Under the pieces are notes generated by a model. It was given only the letters and a program-made list of their open reading frames with translations, made no database searches and was not told the origin of the DNA. 39,627 nt of DNA from Burkholderiales bacterium. Its GTDB lineage: Bacteria > Pseudomonadota > Gammaproteobacteria > Burkholderiales > Burkholderiaceae. Made by a program: the position numbers and the translations under genes. Location of the stretch: positions 1 to 39,627 of the forward strand of contig JAMFSK010000033.1 in assembly GCA_026225235.1 (NCBI GenBank), read 5' to 3'. Below are positions 20,244 through 29,293 of this stretch, piece after piece; the first letter of the stretch is position 1, and each line of letters opens with the position of its first letter.

Positions 20244-20750
20244 ATGACGGTCAACGTCTACAAGAGCGCGACGATCACGAACCGCGACGCAAGTCCGTTG
20301 GTGATCAACGACGCTCGCCTTGAGCGCAGCATGCTGCGCGAGGCGCATGGTCAGGTCGTGGCGATTACGGGCGACTCGATCGGTTCTACCTACATCCTGG
20401 CTTCGGTGCCGTCAACGGCGATGATCCGCAAGTTGTTGCTGTCGTGCGCGGCATTGACGTCTGGTGCAGCCAGTATCGGCGTGTCGCAGCCGACGGCCAA
20501 GAGCAACACGGCCATCAGCGCGGCGCTCTTTGCCTCGGCTCAGTCGCTTGCATCCGCGCTGAACCATTCTGACGTCACGAACCAGTCGGGCACCTACACG
20601 CCCGCACTTGAAGAGCAGCCCCTGTGGCAGGCCGCTGGCCTTTCCGCAGATCCGGGTTATGCGCTCGACATCGTGATCACGCTGACGGCGGCGCTGACGG
20701 CTGGCGGCATCCTGGGCCTGCAAGTCGACTACGTCGACAACGGCGGCTAA
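20244..20750 (+). CDS. Bbp16-like capsid cement protein
   Basis: A 168-residue virion protein resembling the Bbp16 family, the cement/decoration protein of BPP-1-type capsids. It is beta-rich: TVNVYKSATITNRDASPLVI, AHGQVVAITGDSIGSTYILA, and a final GYALDIVITLTAALTAGGIL with LQVDYVDNGG. GGAGC lies about nine bases before the ATG. It follows the capsid gene with a hairpin between and is itself followed by a strong terminator, so it is probably abundant. Confidence 0.8.
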   Translation: MTVNVYKSATITNRDASPLVINDARLERSMLREAHGQVVAITGDSIGSTYILASVPSTAMIRKLLLSCAALTSGAASIGVSQPTAKSNTAISAALFASAQSLASALNHSDVTNQSGTYTPALEEQPLWQAAGLSADPGYALDIVITLTAALTAGGILGLQVDYVDNGG

Positions 20751-20772
20751 CTTCCTTCGCTGTGGGGCGGTT

Positions 20773-20805
20773 CCCTGGGCTCGTGTTCCCGGCCCAGGGT
20801 TTTTT
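20773..20805 (+). terminator. Strong rho-independent terminator after the cement gene
   Basis: CCCTGGGC (20773-20780) pairs with GCCCAGGG (20792-20799), an 8-bp stem with an 11-base loop, then six T (20800-20805). It closes the capsid-cement part of the late transcript; the tail genes continue on readthrough or a separate promoter. Confidence 0.85.
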
Positions 20806-20817
20806 AAAGGATGAATC

Positions 20818-21048
20818 ATGGCAACGCGTCGGTATTCACTGAACCCCGAAACCCGCATGGACCAGATCACTGACGCAGTGGGCGTGGCCACGGTAACTGC
20901 TTCGATTGAGCTGACGGTCGACTGGACGGCACTCATCACGACCGACACGTTGTCAAGCGCTCAAGCCAAGGCCCAGGTGCAGATGGCCCTGGAAAAGATC
21001 GAGTCGTACCTCGAGTCCGAGATCGCCAAGCTGAATCTGCCTGGCTAA
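20818..21048 (+). CDS. Hypothetical protein, 76 aa
   Basis: A small acidic protein: MATRRYSLNPETRMDQITDA, beta-like VATVTASIELTVDWTALI, then a helix (AKAQVQMALEKIESYLESEI). AAAGG lies about eight bases before the ATG. It lies directly after the terminator and before the tail-tube gene in the capsid-tail junction. No known family; similar small strand-helix proteins occupy this slot in related phages. Confidence 0.65.
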   Translation: MATRRYSLNPETRMDQITDAVGVATVTASIELTVDWTALITTDTLSSAQAKAQVQMALEKIESYLESEIAKLNLPG

Positions 21049-21057
21049 GGGGTCGCC

Positions 21058-21657
21058 GTGAGCAGCGAAGTCGATATCTGCAACATGGGTCTGACGCTGC
21101 TCGGCGTCTCCCGCATCAGCGCGCTCACGGACAATTCCAAGTCGGCGCGTGCCTGCACGGCCGTGTACGACATGCTGCGGCTCGCTGAGCTGCGCAAACA
21201 CTTCTGGTCATTCGCCTCGACGCGGATCATCCTGCCTGCGCTGGCAACCCCTCCTATCTGGCAGTTTGGCAACGCCGCTCAACTGCCAGCCGATTTCGTA
21301 CGCCTGATTCAGGTCAACGATTACTACGCCGATCCGGCGATGATGGACTATCGCAATCAGGACGACAGCGCGTATGTGATCGAGAACGACCAGATCCTGA
21401 CCGACTTCGCTTTCCCGCTGAAGGTCCGATACATCCAGGACGTCACGGATACTGGTCGCTTCGACCCGCTCTTCTGCATGGCGCTGGGCGCGAAGATTGC
21501 CGAGACGACCTGTCAAGAGTTGCTCAATTCCGACCAGAAACAAGGAATCGCGCAGAAGTCGTATCAAAACGCGATCACCGAGGCGATGCGCGCGAACTCG
21601 ATCGAGAAGGCGCCCGAGGGTATGGCCGACGACAGCTGGATGCTGATCCGGCTATGA
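21058..21657 (+). CDS. Tail tubular protein A (T7 gp11-like)
   Basis: This 199-residue protein forms the adaptor ring below the portal. Its opening EVDICNMGLTLLGVSRISAL and the following helix ARACTAVYDMLRLAELRKHF with WSFAS are typical of T7 gp11-like and P22 gp4-like adaptors; further along, PADFVRLIQVND and FPLKVRYIQDVTDTGRFDPL match too. GTG is the start, with AAGGGG just before it. The stop overlaps the next gene by ATGA. Confidence 0.88.
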   Translation: MSSEVDICNMGLTLLGVSRISALTDNSKSARACTAVYDMLRLAELRKHFWSFASTRIILPALATPPIWQFGNAAQLPADFVRLIQVNDYYADPAMMDYRNQDDSAYVIENDQILTDFAFPLKVRYIQDVTDTGRFDPLFCMALGAKIAETTCQELLNSDQKQGIAQKSYQNAITEAMRANSIEKAPEGMADDSWMLIRL

Positions 21658-24197
21658 GGGCCTCTCCGATCCAGGGATCGTTCAACGCGGGCGAGTTGTC
21701 GCCGCGCATCGAAGGTCGCGTCGACATTCCCAAGTACGCCCAGGGCATGAAGACATGCGAGAACGTGATCCCGTTGATCCAGGGGCCGGCGATGCGTCGC
21801 GGGGGCACGCGTTACGTGGGCACTCTGCAAAACTCTTCCAGCCAGGCGTGGCTCGTGAAGTTCGAGTTCAATGTCCTGCAGGCCTATGTGCTGGAGTTTG
21901 GCCCGGGGTATATCGCCTTCTGGGCAAACGAAGGTCAGGTCGTCAGTGGTGGCGCGGCCTATACCATCACCTCTCCCTACGCCGCATCGGATCTGACCGA
22001 TTCGAATGGACAGTTCAACCTGCGCTTCACCGAGTCGGCTGACGTCATCTACATCGCGTGCGGCACACAGCCTCCGCAGACGCTCTCGCGCCTCACCGAC
22101 ACAGACTGGGTGCTTGCAGCCTTCTCGACGGTCGGCGGTCCGTTCGAAAGCCAGATCGGTGCCCAGGTCAATAGTGTCTACGCCAGCGCCCAGACCGGCA
22201 ATGTCACGCTCACCGCGTCGGGTGGCATCTTCAGTCCTGCAAATGTGGGAACGCTGTTCGAGCTCGAGCAGTCGTCTTTCCTGACGACGCCCGTATGGGA
22301 GTCCGGAACCGTGTTTGCGGCCGGTGCGGTATGTCGCTCGAACGGTAAAAACTATGTGACGACTGCTGGCGGCACGACAGGCGGGGATGCGCCGGATCAC
22401 ACGATCGGTACTCAGCCCGACGGTGCGCCCGGTGTCTCATGGACCTATTCCGATCCTGGCTTTGGCAGTGTGCTGATCACGGGCTACACGGACTCCGAGC
22501 ACGTCACCGGCACGGTGGTAGCCGTGAGCACGGCAAGCCCGACCGCGACCCTTCCTGCTGGCGCTGTGGGATCGGGGAATGCCTCGCTCAACTGGCAGTT
22601 TGCCGCGTGGTCATCGATCAACGGCTATCCGACGCAGGTCTGCTTCTTCCTCGGCCGCCTGGTGTGGGCACGTGGAATCGAGGTGTGGTTCAGCGTGTCG
22701 GGCGACTTCATCAATTACAGCCTGCTGGATCTCGATGGCCAGGTGACTGACGATATGTCGATCGACATCACGCTTCAGTCGCAAGGGGTCAATAACATCC
22801 AGTGGATGACGCCACTCTCGACGAGCGTGAATGCGCTGATCTGCGGATGCGCCGACAAGGAATTCTCGGTCGCCGCGGCGAGTGCGGCCTCAGTCTTCAG
22901 CCCATCGAATGTGCTGGATGTGCCGATTTCCTACCTCGGCTCGAAGAACGCGGTGCCGGTGATCATCAATCACGTGCTGCTGTTCCTGCAGCGCGCGGGC
23001 AAGAAACTGCGCGACGTGAGCTACGACATTTTCAGCCAGACATATCAGTCGATGGACCAGACGGTGTTGGCTGACCACATCATGAAGCCGTACACGATCC
23101 TACAGATCGATTACGCGCAAGAGCCGTTCTCGATCATCTGGGGTGTCCGCGCCGATGGTCAACTGATCGGCATGACCTATTCGCGCGAGGAATACCCCGA
23201 GGCGCCGCACGGGGGCTGGCATCGGCACGTTATCGGTGGTGGCGGCAAGGTCGAAGCCATCTGCGTGATTCCCGCCCCCGATGGTACCTATGACCAGCTC
23301 TGGATGATCGTTAATCGGACGGTCAATGGCGCGACGGTGCGCTCGGTCGAGTTCATGAACCCTCCACACCAGGATGGCGACGACCCGGAAGATTCGTTCT
23401 ACGTGGATGCCGGCGCGACGTTTGAGAACACGATCAACGCGGTCCTGACGGTCGGCGCTGGCGCTCAGACGCAAGGCGCCACGGGGATCGCATTCGAGAC
23501 GAGCACGGCGATTTTTCAGGCGACCGACGTGGGGCGTGAGATTCACTATCGATATTCGTACATCGGTTACGACGAGTCGGGAAACCCACAGACGACATAT
23601 GCCACAGGTAAGGCTCAGATCGATCAGTATGTGTTGCCGACACAGGTGATCTGCCAGATCAACGAAGCGTTCCCGGTCGTGTCGACGGTCGCAGCCAACG
23701 GGTGGCGCTTGTCGGTGACGACGATCAGCGGCCTGTCATGGCTGGCTAACCAGACCGTGAGTGTGTTGGGAGACGGTGCCCCTCAACCGAATCAGATCGT
23801 ATCGAGTGACGGCGTGTTGTCGCTTCCGCGCGCCGCTTCGAAGGTTCAGGTTGGCTACCCGTGCCCGGCCAAGTGGCAGACGATGCGGTTCAATGCCGGC
23901 GCTCAGGATGGCACCAGCCAGGGCAAGCTCGCGCGCATCACGCGGCCTGTCGTGCGCCTGTGGGAAACCCTGGGGTTGACGTTCGGCCCCACCTTCGCGC
24001 AGCTCGACACGCTCAATTTCCGCGACCCGGCGGCCAACATGGATCAGCCGGTACCGCTCTTCACGGGCGACATGGTGCTCGAGTGGGACTCGGACCAGAA
24101 CCGCGACCCGTGGATGTGCTTCCAGCAAAGCGATCCACTGCCCGCGATGATCGTCGCGATCATGCCGCAAATCACGGTCATGGACACCTCGTCATGA
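21654..24197 (+). CDS. Tail tubular protein B (nozzle, T7 gp12-like)
   Basis: At 847 residues it is the tube or nozzle protein of the short tail. The N-terminal pattern SFNAGELSPRIEGRVDIPKY, then GMKTCENVIPLIQGPAMRRG and GTRYVGT, is the hallmark of this family in podophages. Beta-propeller-like segments follow (WLVKFEFNVLQAYVLEFGPG; LVWARGIEVWFSVSGDFINY). The C-terminal part contains PCPAKWQTMRFNAGAQDGTS and a GFTFGPTFA-like TLGLTFGPTFAQ. It overlaps genes on both sides by ATGA. Confidence 0.88.
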   Translation: MRASPIQGSFNAGELSPRIEGRVDIPKYAQGMKTCENVIPLIQGPAMRRGGTRYVGTLQNSSSQAWLVKFEFNVLQAYVLEFGPGYIAFWANEGQVVSGGAAYTITSPYAASDLTDSNGQFNLRFTESADVIYIACGTQPPQTLSRLTDTDWVLAAFSTVGGPFESQIGAQVNSVYASAQTGNVTLTASGGIFSPANVGTLFELEQSSFLTTPVWESGTVFAAGAVCRSNGKNYVTTAGGTTGGDAPDHTIGTQPDGAPGVSWTYSDPGFGSVLITGYTDSEHVTGTVVAVSTASPTATLPAGAVGSGNASLNWQFAAWSSINGYPTQVCFFLGRLVWARGIEVWFSVSGDFINYSLLDLDGQVTDDMSIDITLQSQGVNNIQWMTPLSTSVNALICGCADKEFSVAAASAASVFSPSNVLDVPISYLGSKNAVPVIINHVLLFLQRAGKKLRDVSYDIFSQTYQSMDQTVLADHIMKPYTILQIDYAQEPFSIIWGVRADGQLIGMTYSREEYPEAPHGGWHRHVIGGGGKVEAICVIPAPDGTYDQLWMIVNRTVNGATVRSVEFMNPPHQDGDDPEDSFYVDAGATFENTINAVLTVGAGAQTQGATGIAFETSTAIFQATDVGREIHYRYSYIGYDESGNPQTTYATGKAQIDQYVLPTQVICQINEAFPVVSTVAANGWRLSVTTISGLSWLANQTVSVLGDGAPQPNQIVSSDGVLSLPRAASKVQVGYPCPAKWQTMRFNAGAQDGTSQGKLARITRPVVRLWETLGLTFGPTFAQLDTLNFRDPAANMDQPVPLFTGDMVLEWDSDQNRDPWMCFQQSDPLPAMIVAIMPQITVMDTSS

Positions 24198-24616
24198 TCA
24201 TCGTTCCGTTTCAGCCTGCACATATTGAGGCGTTCACGGTTCGCGGCCAGCAAGCGGAAATGAGACCCTACTTCGGCAGGGAGTACGCCGAGGCGATCGC
24301 CAAGACGGACGCCTTCACCGGTTTTATAAACGGCCGGATAGTCGGAAGTGCGGGGTTCATCACGCCGTGGCCGGATCGGGCGACGTGCTGGGCGCTGATC
24401 GCTCATGACGTTACGCTGCGCGAAATGGTGACGATTACACGTGCAGTCGAGCGCGCCATGTCGCTGCGCCCCGAAAGACGGCTTGAAGCAACGTGCGATA
24501 GCGATTTTACTGAGGCGCACAACTGGCTTCGCCATCTGGGCTTCACGCGCGAAGGGACCTTGCGGGCATATACGCCGGCCGGGCGAGACAACGATATGTA
24601 CGCACGGGTGACCTGA
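24194..24616 (+). CDS. GNAT-fold virion protein (T7 gp13-like)
   Basis: The start is ATG 24194 (MIIVPFQPAHIEAFTVRGQQ), overlapping the nozzle gene stop; the upstream open frame is a shadow. This 140-residue protein has an acetyltransferase-like layout: PWPDRATCWALIAHDV, LEATCDSDFTEAHNWLRHLG, then FTREGTLRAYTPAG, in which AHNWLRHLGFTREG is the typical last GNAT motif. Related proteins in podophages are called gp13 internal virion proteins. Whether it keeps enzyme activity is unknown. It is coupled to the next gene by TGATG. Confidence 0.75.
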   Translation: MIIVPFQPAHIEAFTVRGQQAEMRPYFGREYAEAIAKTDAFTGFINGRIVGSAGFITPWPDRATCWALIAHDVTLREMVTITRAVERAMSLRPERRLEATCDSDFTEAHNWLRHLGFTREGTLRAYTPAGRDNDMYARVT

Positions 24617-25188
24617 TGGCCTTTATCGCCGCAATGTCCGCTGCTGAACTGATCGCTGCCGGCACGGCCGCGGCGTCAGCGGCTGTCGGTGCATACAGTG
24701 CTGTGTCGTCTGCCAATGCGCAGCGCAAGAGTCAGGAAGCGGCTTCGCAAGCCGCGCAATACAACGCCACGCTTGCGGACCAGAAAGCCCAGGTGGCGAA
24801 CGAGCAAGCCGCGGCCAACTCGGCCGCATCTGAACGTAACTCCGATCTCGCGCTCGGCTCTGTGCTGGCGGGTGCGGGTCAAAACGGGACCGGCCTGTCG
24901 GGGTCTACCGGTCAACTCTATGAGCAGGATGCCTCGAATTCAGAATTGACGGCGATGAACATCCGTTACAACGGCCAGCTCAATGCTGATGCGCTGTCGA
25001 GCGGCGCGCAGTTGGACACCTTCCAAAGCCAGGTCGATCAGCAAAACGCGAGCGCGGCCTCGACGTCTGGGTATATCGGTGCGGGATCGGCCGTACTCGG
25101 TTCGGCGGGTAGCTATCTCAACAACCAAGCGCGCCTGAACTACTACGGCACGCGCAACGGTGGCGCTGCCGGCGCCTCGCTTTCCTGA
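24616..25188 (+). CDS. Internal virion protein (gp14-like)
   Basis: A 190-residue Ala/Ser/Gln-rich protein that opens with a hydrophobic segment (AAELIAAGTAAASAAVGAYS) followed by a long helix (QKAQVANEQAAANSAASERN). A short motif SLAGAGQNGTGLSGSTGQL-like region (about 95-105) resembles gp14-type ejection proteins that form a channel with gp15 and gp16. It would be ejected with DNA and help cross the outer membrane. TGATG junctions occur on both sides. Confidence 0.75.
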   Translation: MAFIAAMSAAELIAAGTAAASAAVGAYSAVSSANAQRKSQEAASQAAQYNATLADQKAQVANEQAAANSAASERNSDLALGSVLAGAGQNGTGLSGSTGQLYEQDASNSELTAMNIRYNGQLNADALSSGAQLDTFQSQVDQQNASAASTSGYIGAGSAVLGSAGSYLNNQARLNYYGTRNGGAAGASLS

Positions 25189-27848
25189 TGCCGTCGATCC
25201 CGGTTCTCGAATCCCAGGTAGGCGCGACTGGCAACTATGACCCGCAGCAGGCGCAGGGCGCGGTCTACTCGCCCGCGATTGGGCAGGCGGTCGGTGGATT
25301 GGGAGCGCCGCTTCGCGAAGTCTCCGAAGCGGACCAGATGGAACAGAAGTACCAGCAACGCGTGCTGGGTGAGCAGAACGAGCAAAACGCCAAGGTGTGG
25401 GCGGGCAACGCTGCGAGCCAGGCATCACTCGACTGGCAGCAAAATCTGGCGGATCGCAAGGCTGCTGCCACGGGCGGCGCGACCGACTTCACACCAGGGG
25501 TGCTGTCCGACTTCGACAAGTACGCGCAGACGACGGTAGAAAATGCCCCGACGCCGCTCGCCAAGCAGTTCCTGCAGGGGCATTTGACCGATCTGCGGAC
25601 GTCGATCGGGCGCGAGGCGATTCAGTTTCAATCGGCTGCTTCGCTTGGCGACCGCATCACGACCACCCAGCAATCGATCGACAACTGGGCGAATGTGGTC
25701 GCGAAGGATCCGACCCAGTACGGTACCGCCATGGATACCGTAGCGGCCACGATGCCAGACGTCGGGCCTGAAGCGCGCGACAAGTTGACTCTGTACGCGA
25801 AGAAGCAAATTTCGAATGCTTCGGTGCAGAACCTGATTGCCACGAACCCGGTCGCTGCCAACGCGCAGATCCAGACCGCGCTGTATGGCAAGCCACTGGT
25901 GCAGCCGCAAAGTGGGCAGGGGCCAGCTGTCTCGCAGGACTTCGAAGGTCAGCTTAACGCGAGCCAATTGCCGGATGCGCTCAAGCCGGTGGCGCGCTCG
26001 ATCTTCGCGCAGGAGTCGGCGAGTGGCACGAACCCGAACGCCAACACGCCGAATAGCTCGGGTGCCGTCGGCCCGATGCAGGTGACGCAGCCGACGTTCC
26101 AGGGCTTGCAGCAACGCGGACTGATTCCGGCCACGGCACAGTGGCAAAATCCGGCTGACAACATGCAGGCCGGTGTGGCGCTGATCAAGGATCTCGGATC
26201 GAAGTTCGGGAATGACCCGTCCAAGGTGGCCGCCGCCTACTACTCAGGGGAGAAGGCGGTCGCCCCTGACGGCACGATCCAGAATTTTCACGACCCACTG
26301 AACCCTAACGCACCGAGCACGCAGCAGTACGTCTCTCAGGTGACGGGCCGAATCGCCTCGAGCGCGAGCGCGGTCAATCTCACTCCGCCCTCGACGCTGC
26401 CGCCGCCCGACCAGCCTGCCGGCAAGACCGGTAACCCGGCGCTCGATTCGCTGACGGTTCCTGAATTGCTCGAGTACAGCCATCAGGCGGTGGAGGCTAG
26501 CAGCAAGGTCCAGGCACAAACGCGCATCGCAGTCGAACAGCAGGCCAAGGACCAGTCAGCCGCCGCGCTGCAGGGCAACGCGCCGCAGAATCCACTCGGC
26601 CTGCACGACTTCGTGGCAGCTTATGGTGCAGAAGGGCCGGCGCGGTTCCAGGATTATGCGAACACGCTCACGCTCGGCACGAACATCGGCCGGGTGGCTA
26701 GCCTGCCGGCCGATCAGCAACAACAGGTGTTGCAGAGCATGGCGCCGAAAGTGAACCCGACTGATGCTGGGTTCGCCGACGCGCAGAAGAATTACGACCT
26801 GATGTCGAAGGCAATCGAGTACACGAACAAGCAGCGCGAGAACGACCCGATAGGTTTCGCAGCGTGGAAGGGTCTGGGCACGACGAACCCGATCGACTGG
26901 AGCAACCCGCAAAAGGCCACGGCCGAGCTCGCGAATCGGCAATCGGTCGGCGTGATGATGTCGACGAAGTTCGGTACGACCACGAACATTTTCAGCAATG
27001 CCGAGGCGCAGCAGTTGTCCGACCAGGTGGATCAAGCCCCTGTTCAGCAAAAGATGAACATCATCAAGTCGATCCGCGCAGGCGTCTCTGACCCCGTGGC
27101 ATATCGGCAAGCCATTGCGCAGATTGCGCCGAATGCACCCATGGTGAGCTTCGCCGGGAATGTTGCCGGCCAGCAGGGCGCGATTAATCTGAACGGCCAG
27201 CCGGCCACGGGCACGCAGATCGGCACGCAGATCCTCGAGGGCGAGGACATGCTGCGCGGCACGAAGAAGGGAGGCGATGCGGCAGGCACCCAGTCGCCCA
27301 CGAAGATCGACGACACCACCTTCAAGTCCGTCTTTCAATCGCAGGTTGGTGGCGCGTTCCAGAATCTCAATGGTCCGTACGGCGCCAAGGCAAACGATGA
27401 GGTCTATCAGGCGGCACGCGATTATCTGATGGCCGACGCGCAGCACCAGGGTTTGACGTTCGAAAAGGCCAGTGAAGACGGTGGCATGGTCAAGAAGGCC
27501 ATTACGGCGGTGACGGGCGGCGGGGTGGTGTCGGTCGGTTCATGGGGCAACAAATCGAATCTGATGGTGCCGTGGGGTGTCGACCAGGACCAGTTTTCGA
27601 ATCAGTTCCCGCTGCGCGCGCAGGCGACGCTCGAGGCGCACGGCCTGACGGCTGACAAGGGTTTCGACGCGAGCCGGTACCAGTTTGACAATATCGGCGA
27701 CGGCAAGTATGCGTTCCGGTCTGGCGGTAAGTACGCGCTGGACCCCGCAACGAACGAGCCGCTCGTGGTGGACTTCCGCCAGCCGATGCCGGCCGCGCCT
27801 GTGCCGGCTAAGGCCGCGGCGCCCCAGATCGCGCAAGGCGGTCTCTGA
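25188..27848 (+). CDS. Internal virion protein with lytic transglycosylase domain
   Basis: This 886-residue ejection protein would cross the periplasm with the DNA. Residues about 265-365 form an SLT transglycosylase domain: catalytic E276 in ARSIFAQESASG, the SSGAVGPMQVTQPTF block (290-304), NPADNMQAGVALIKDL and AAAYYSGEKAV. It would cut peptidoglycan locally at DNA entry. The N-terminal 230 residues and the rest are helical and Gln/Ala-rich, as in T7 gp15/gp16-type proteins. In T7 the enzyme sits at the N terminus of gp16; here it is internal. ATG follows the previous stop as TGATG. Confidence 0.85.
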   Translation: MPSIPVLESQVGATGNYDPQQAQGAVYSPAIGQAVGGLGAPLREVSEADQMEQKYQQRVLGEQNEQNAKVWAGNAASQASLDWQQNLADRKAAATGGATDFTPGVLSDFDKYAQTTVENAPTPLAKQFLQGHLTDLRTSIGREAIQFQSAASLGDRITTTQQSIDNWANVVAKDPTQYGTAMDTVAATMPDVGPEARDKLTLYAKKQISNASVQNLIATNPVAANAQIQTALYGKPLVQPQSGQGPAVSQDFEGQLNASQLPDALKPVARSIFAQESASGTNPNANTPNSSGAVGPMQVTQPTFQGLQQRGLIPATAQWQNPADNMQAGVALIKDLGSKFGNDPSKVAAAYYSGEKAVAPDGTIQNFHDPLNPNAPSTQQYVSQVTGRIASSASAVNLTPPSTLPPPDQPAGKTGNPALDSLTVPELLEYSHQAVEASSKVQAQTRIAVEQQAKDQSAAALQGNAPQNPLGLHDFVAAYGAEGPARFQDYANTLTLGTNIGRVASLPADQQQQVLQSMAPKVNPTDAGFADAQKNYDLMSKAIEYTNKQRENDPIGFAAWKGLGTTNPIDWSNPQKATAELANRQSVGVMMSTKFGTTTNIFSNAEAQQLSDQVDQAPVQQKMNIIKSIRAGVSDPVAYRQAIAQIAPNAPMVSFAGNVAGQQGAINLNGQPATGTQIGTQILEGEDMLRGTKKGGDAAGTQSPTKIDDTTFKSVFQSQVGGAFQNLNGPYGAKANDEVYQAARDYLMADAQHQGLTFEKASEDGGMVKKAITAVTGGGVVSVGSWGNKSNLMVPWGVDQDQFSNQFPLRAQATLEAHGLTADKGFDASRYQFDNIGDGKYAFRSGGKYALDPATNEPLVVDFRQPMPAAPVPAKAAAPQIAQGGL

Positions 27849-29293
27849 TGGGTTACCTCAACAGCGCGAGTTACGACGATGACGATTTCGGCCTGACGGC
27901 GGCCACAAATGGCACGACCGAACCGCCGACACCGTCGTGGTCGAGCGGCCTGCTGTCGGCACCGTTTCGCGGGGTCGCATCGGCCATGCAGAAAACGGCG
28001 ACGGCTATCGGCGCCGCTGCGAGTCTTTCGCCTGCGCTGCCCGACGAGGACCAGGGTCCGTTGATCTCGTTTGGCGTTACGCCTGGCGGCGCGCCCGATC
28101 CGTTCAGTGGCTTGAATCGGCCGGATCTGTCGAAGTATGTGAGCGACCGGTTTGACGCATTTGCCAACCCCAGCCCCGCCACTCAGGGCGACGGTGCACG
28201 CATGGCGCAGGGAATCACCGAGGGTCTGACGCTCGGCGTGGCTGGTGGCGCTGTGGGTGGCCCTGCCGGCGCTGCCGCGCTGCTCGGGGGTGTGGAGGGT
28301 CGCAGCACGTACGATGACATGAAAAAGCAGGGCGTCGACGACGAGACCGCGATTCAGGAGGGCATCCTGAGCGGTGCGGTCAATGCGGCATCTGCTTTCA
28401 TTCCGATGCGCCTGGCTGGCACGGGTATCGTCTCATCGCTGCTGACCGGCGCGGGCGTCAACACGGTACTTGGCGCGGCGCAGCGCGCGGCGACCGGTAC
28501 CATCCTGCAATCGAACGGCTATGCCGAAATGGCCAGCCAGTACAAGGTGTTCGACTGGAACGCCGCTATGTCCGATGCGCTGCTCGGCGCGGCCTTTGGT
28601 GGGTACGGCAAGTTGATGGGCCACGGTGAAGCGATCGACCCCAAGGCCATCCTGCCGGAAGACATTGACCAGGCGCAGGTGATCCAATCCGAGCAGCATG
28701 TCCAACGTGACATGGCGCCAGGCATCGCGACAGACCCCGGTACCGAAACCCTGCATGCGACGACGGCTCAGGATTCGATCCAGGACCTGCTGCTGCGCGG
28801 GGATGTGCCAGACATCCAGCCCGATCACGCGAACCTACTGGGCGCCGATCTGATCGCTGATCCTCGCAAAGACGACGCTTCGCCCCCGCTGATTGATGAC
28901 GCATATCGCGCCGATCAGCCTGGGATCGAGGACGAGGCTGCTTTCCCGGAAATGCGCACCGAGGCGGATCTCGAGCGAGAAGAGGCTGGCCGAACCCAGG
29001 CGATCGCCGACGCCAACGCGACGGCCGAAGAAACCCCGCGTGACGAGGTGCAACAGCCGAACAGGGAAGAGGGTGCGCTGCAGGCTGAACCAGCCCCGCA
29101 AATCAGCTCAATTCACCAGGACATGCTTTCTCAGCTCGAAGCGCGACACGGCGACATGCCGATCGATCTGGGTGACGGAAAGATGGGCACGATCAACGAC
29201 GTCCGCCAGATGCTTGCCGACAACGGCGTGCAGGCGCAAAAAGATGCTGACCTCCACGATGTGGCGGCGGCCTGTTTCATTCGAGGTCAATGA
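27848..29293 (+). CDS. Internal virion protein, 481 aa
   Basis: The protein has an acidic N terminus (SYDDDDFGL), then Gly/Ala-rich hydrophobic segments (EGLTLGVAGGAVGGPAGAAA; SGAVNAASAFIPMRLAGTGI; VSSLLTGAGVNTVLG) that could insert in a membrane, and a long acidic, disordered region (about 270-430). The C terminus is helical. Position between two ejection proteins, plus membrane-active segments, suggests it helps form the DNA-translocation channel. It overlaps the next gene by ATGA. Confidence 0.7.
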   Translation: MGYLNSASYDDDDFGLTAATNGTTEPPTPSWSSGLLSAPFRGVASAMQKTATAIGAAASLSPALPDEDQGPLISFGVTPGGAPDPFSGLNRPDLSKYVSDRFDAFANPSPATQGDGARMAQGITEGLTLGVAGGAVGGPAGAAALLGGVEGRSTYDDMKKQGVDDETAIQEGILSGAVNAASAFIPMRLAGTGIVSSLLTGAGVNTVLGAAQRAATGTILQSNGYAEMASQYKVFDWNAAMSDALLGAAFGGYGKLMGHGEAIDPKAILPEDIDQAQVIQSEQHVQRDMAPGIATDPGTETLHATTAQDSIQDLLLRGDVPDIQPDHANLLGADLIADPRKDDASPPLIDDAYRADQPGIEDEAAFPEMRTEADLEREEAGRTQAIADANATAEETPRDEVQQPNREEGALQAEPAPQISSIHQDMLSQLEARHGDMPIDLGDGKMGTINDVRQMLADNGVQAQKDADLHDVAAACFIRGQ

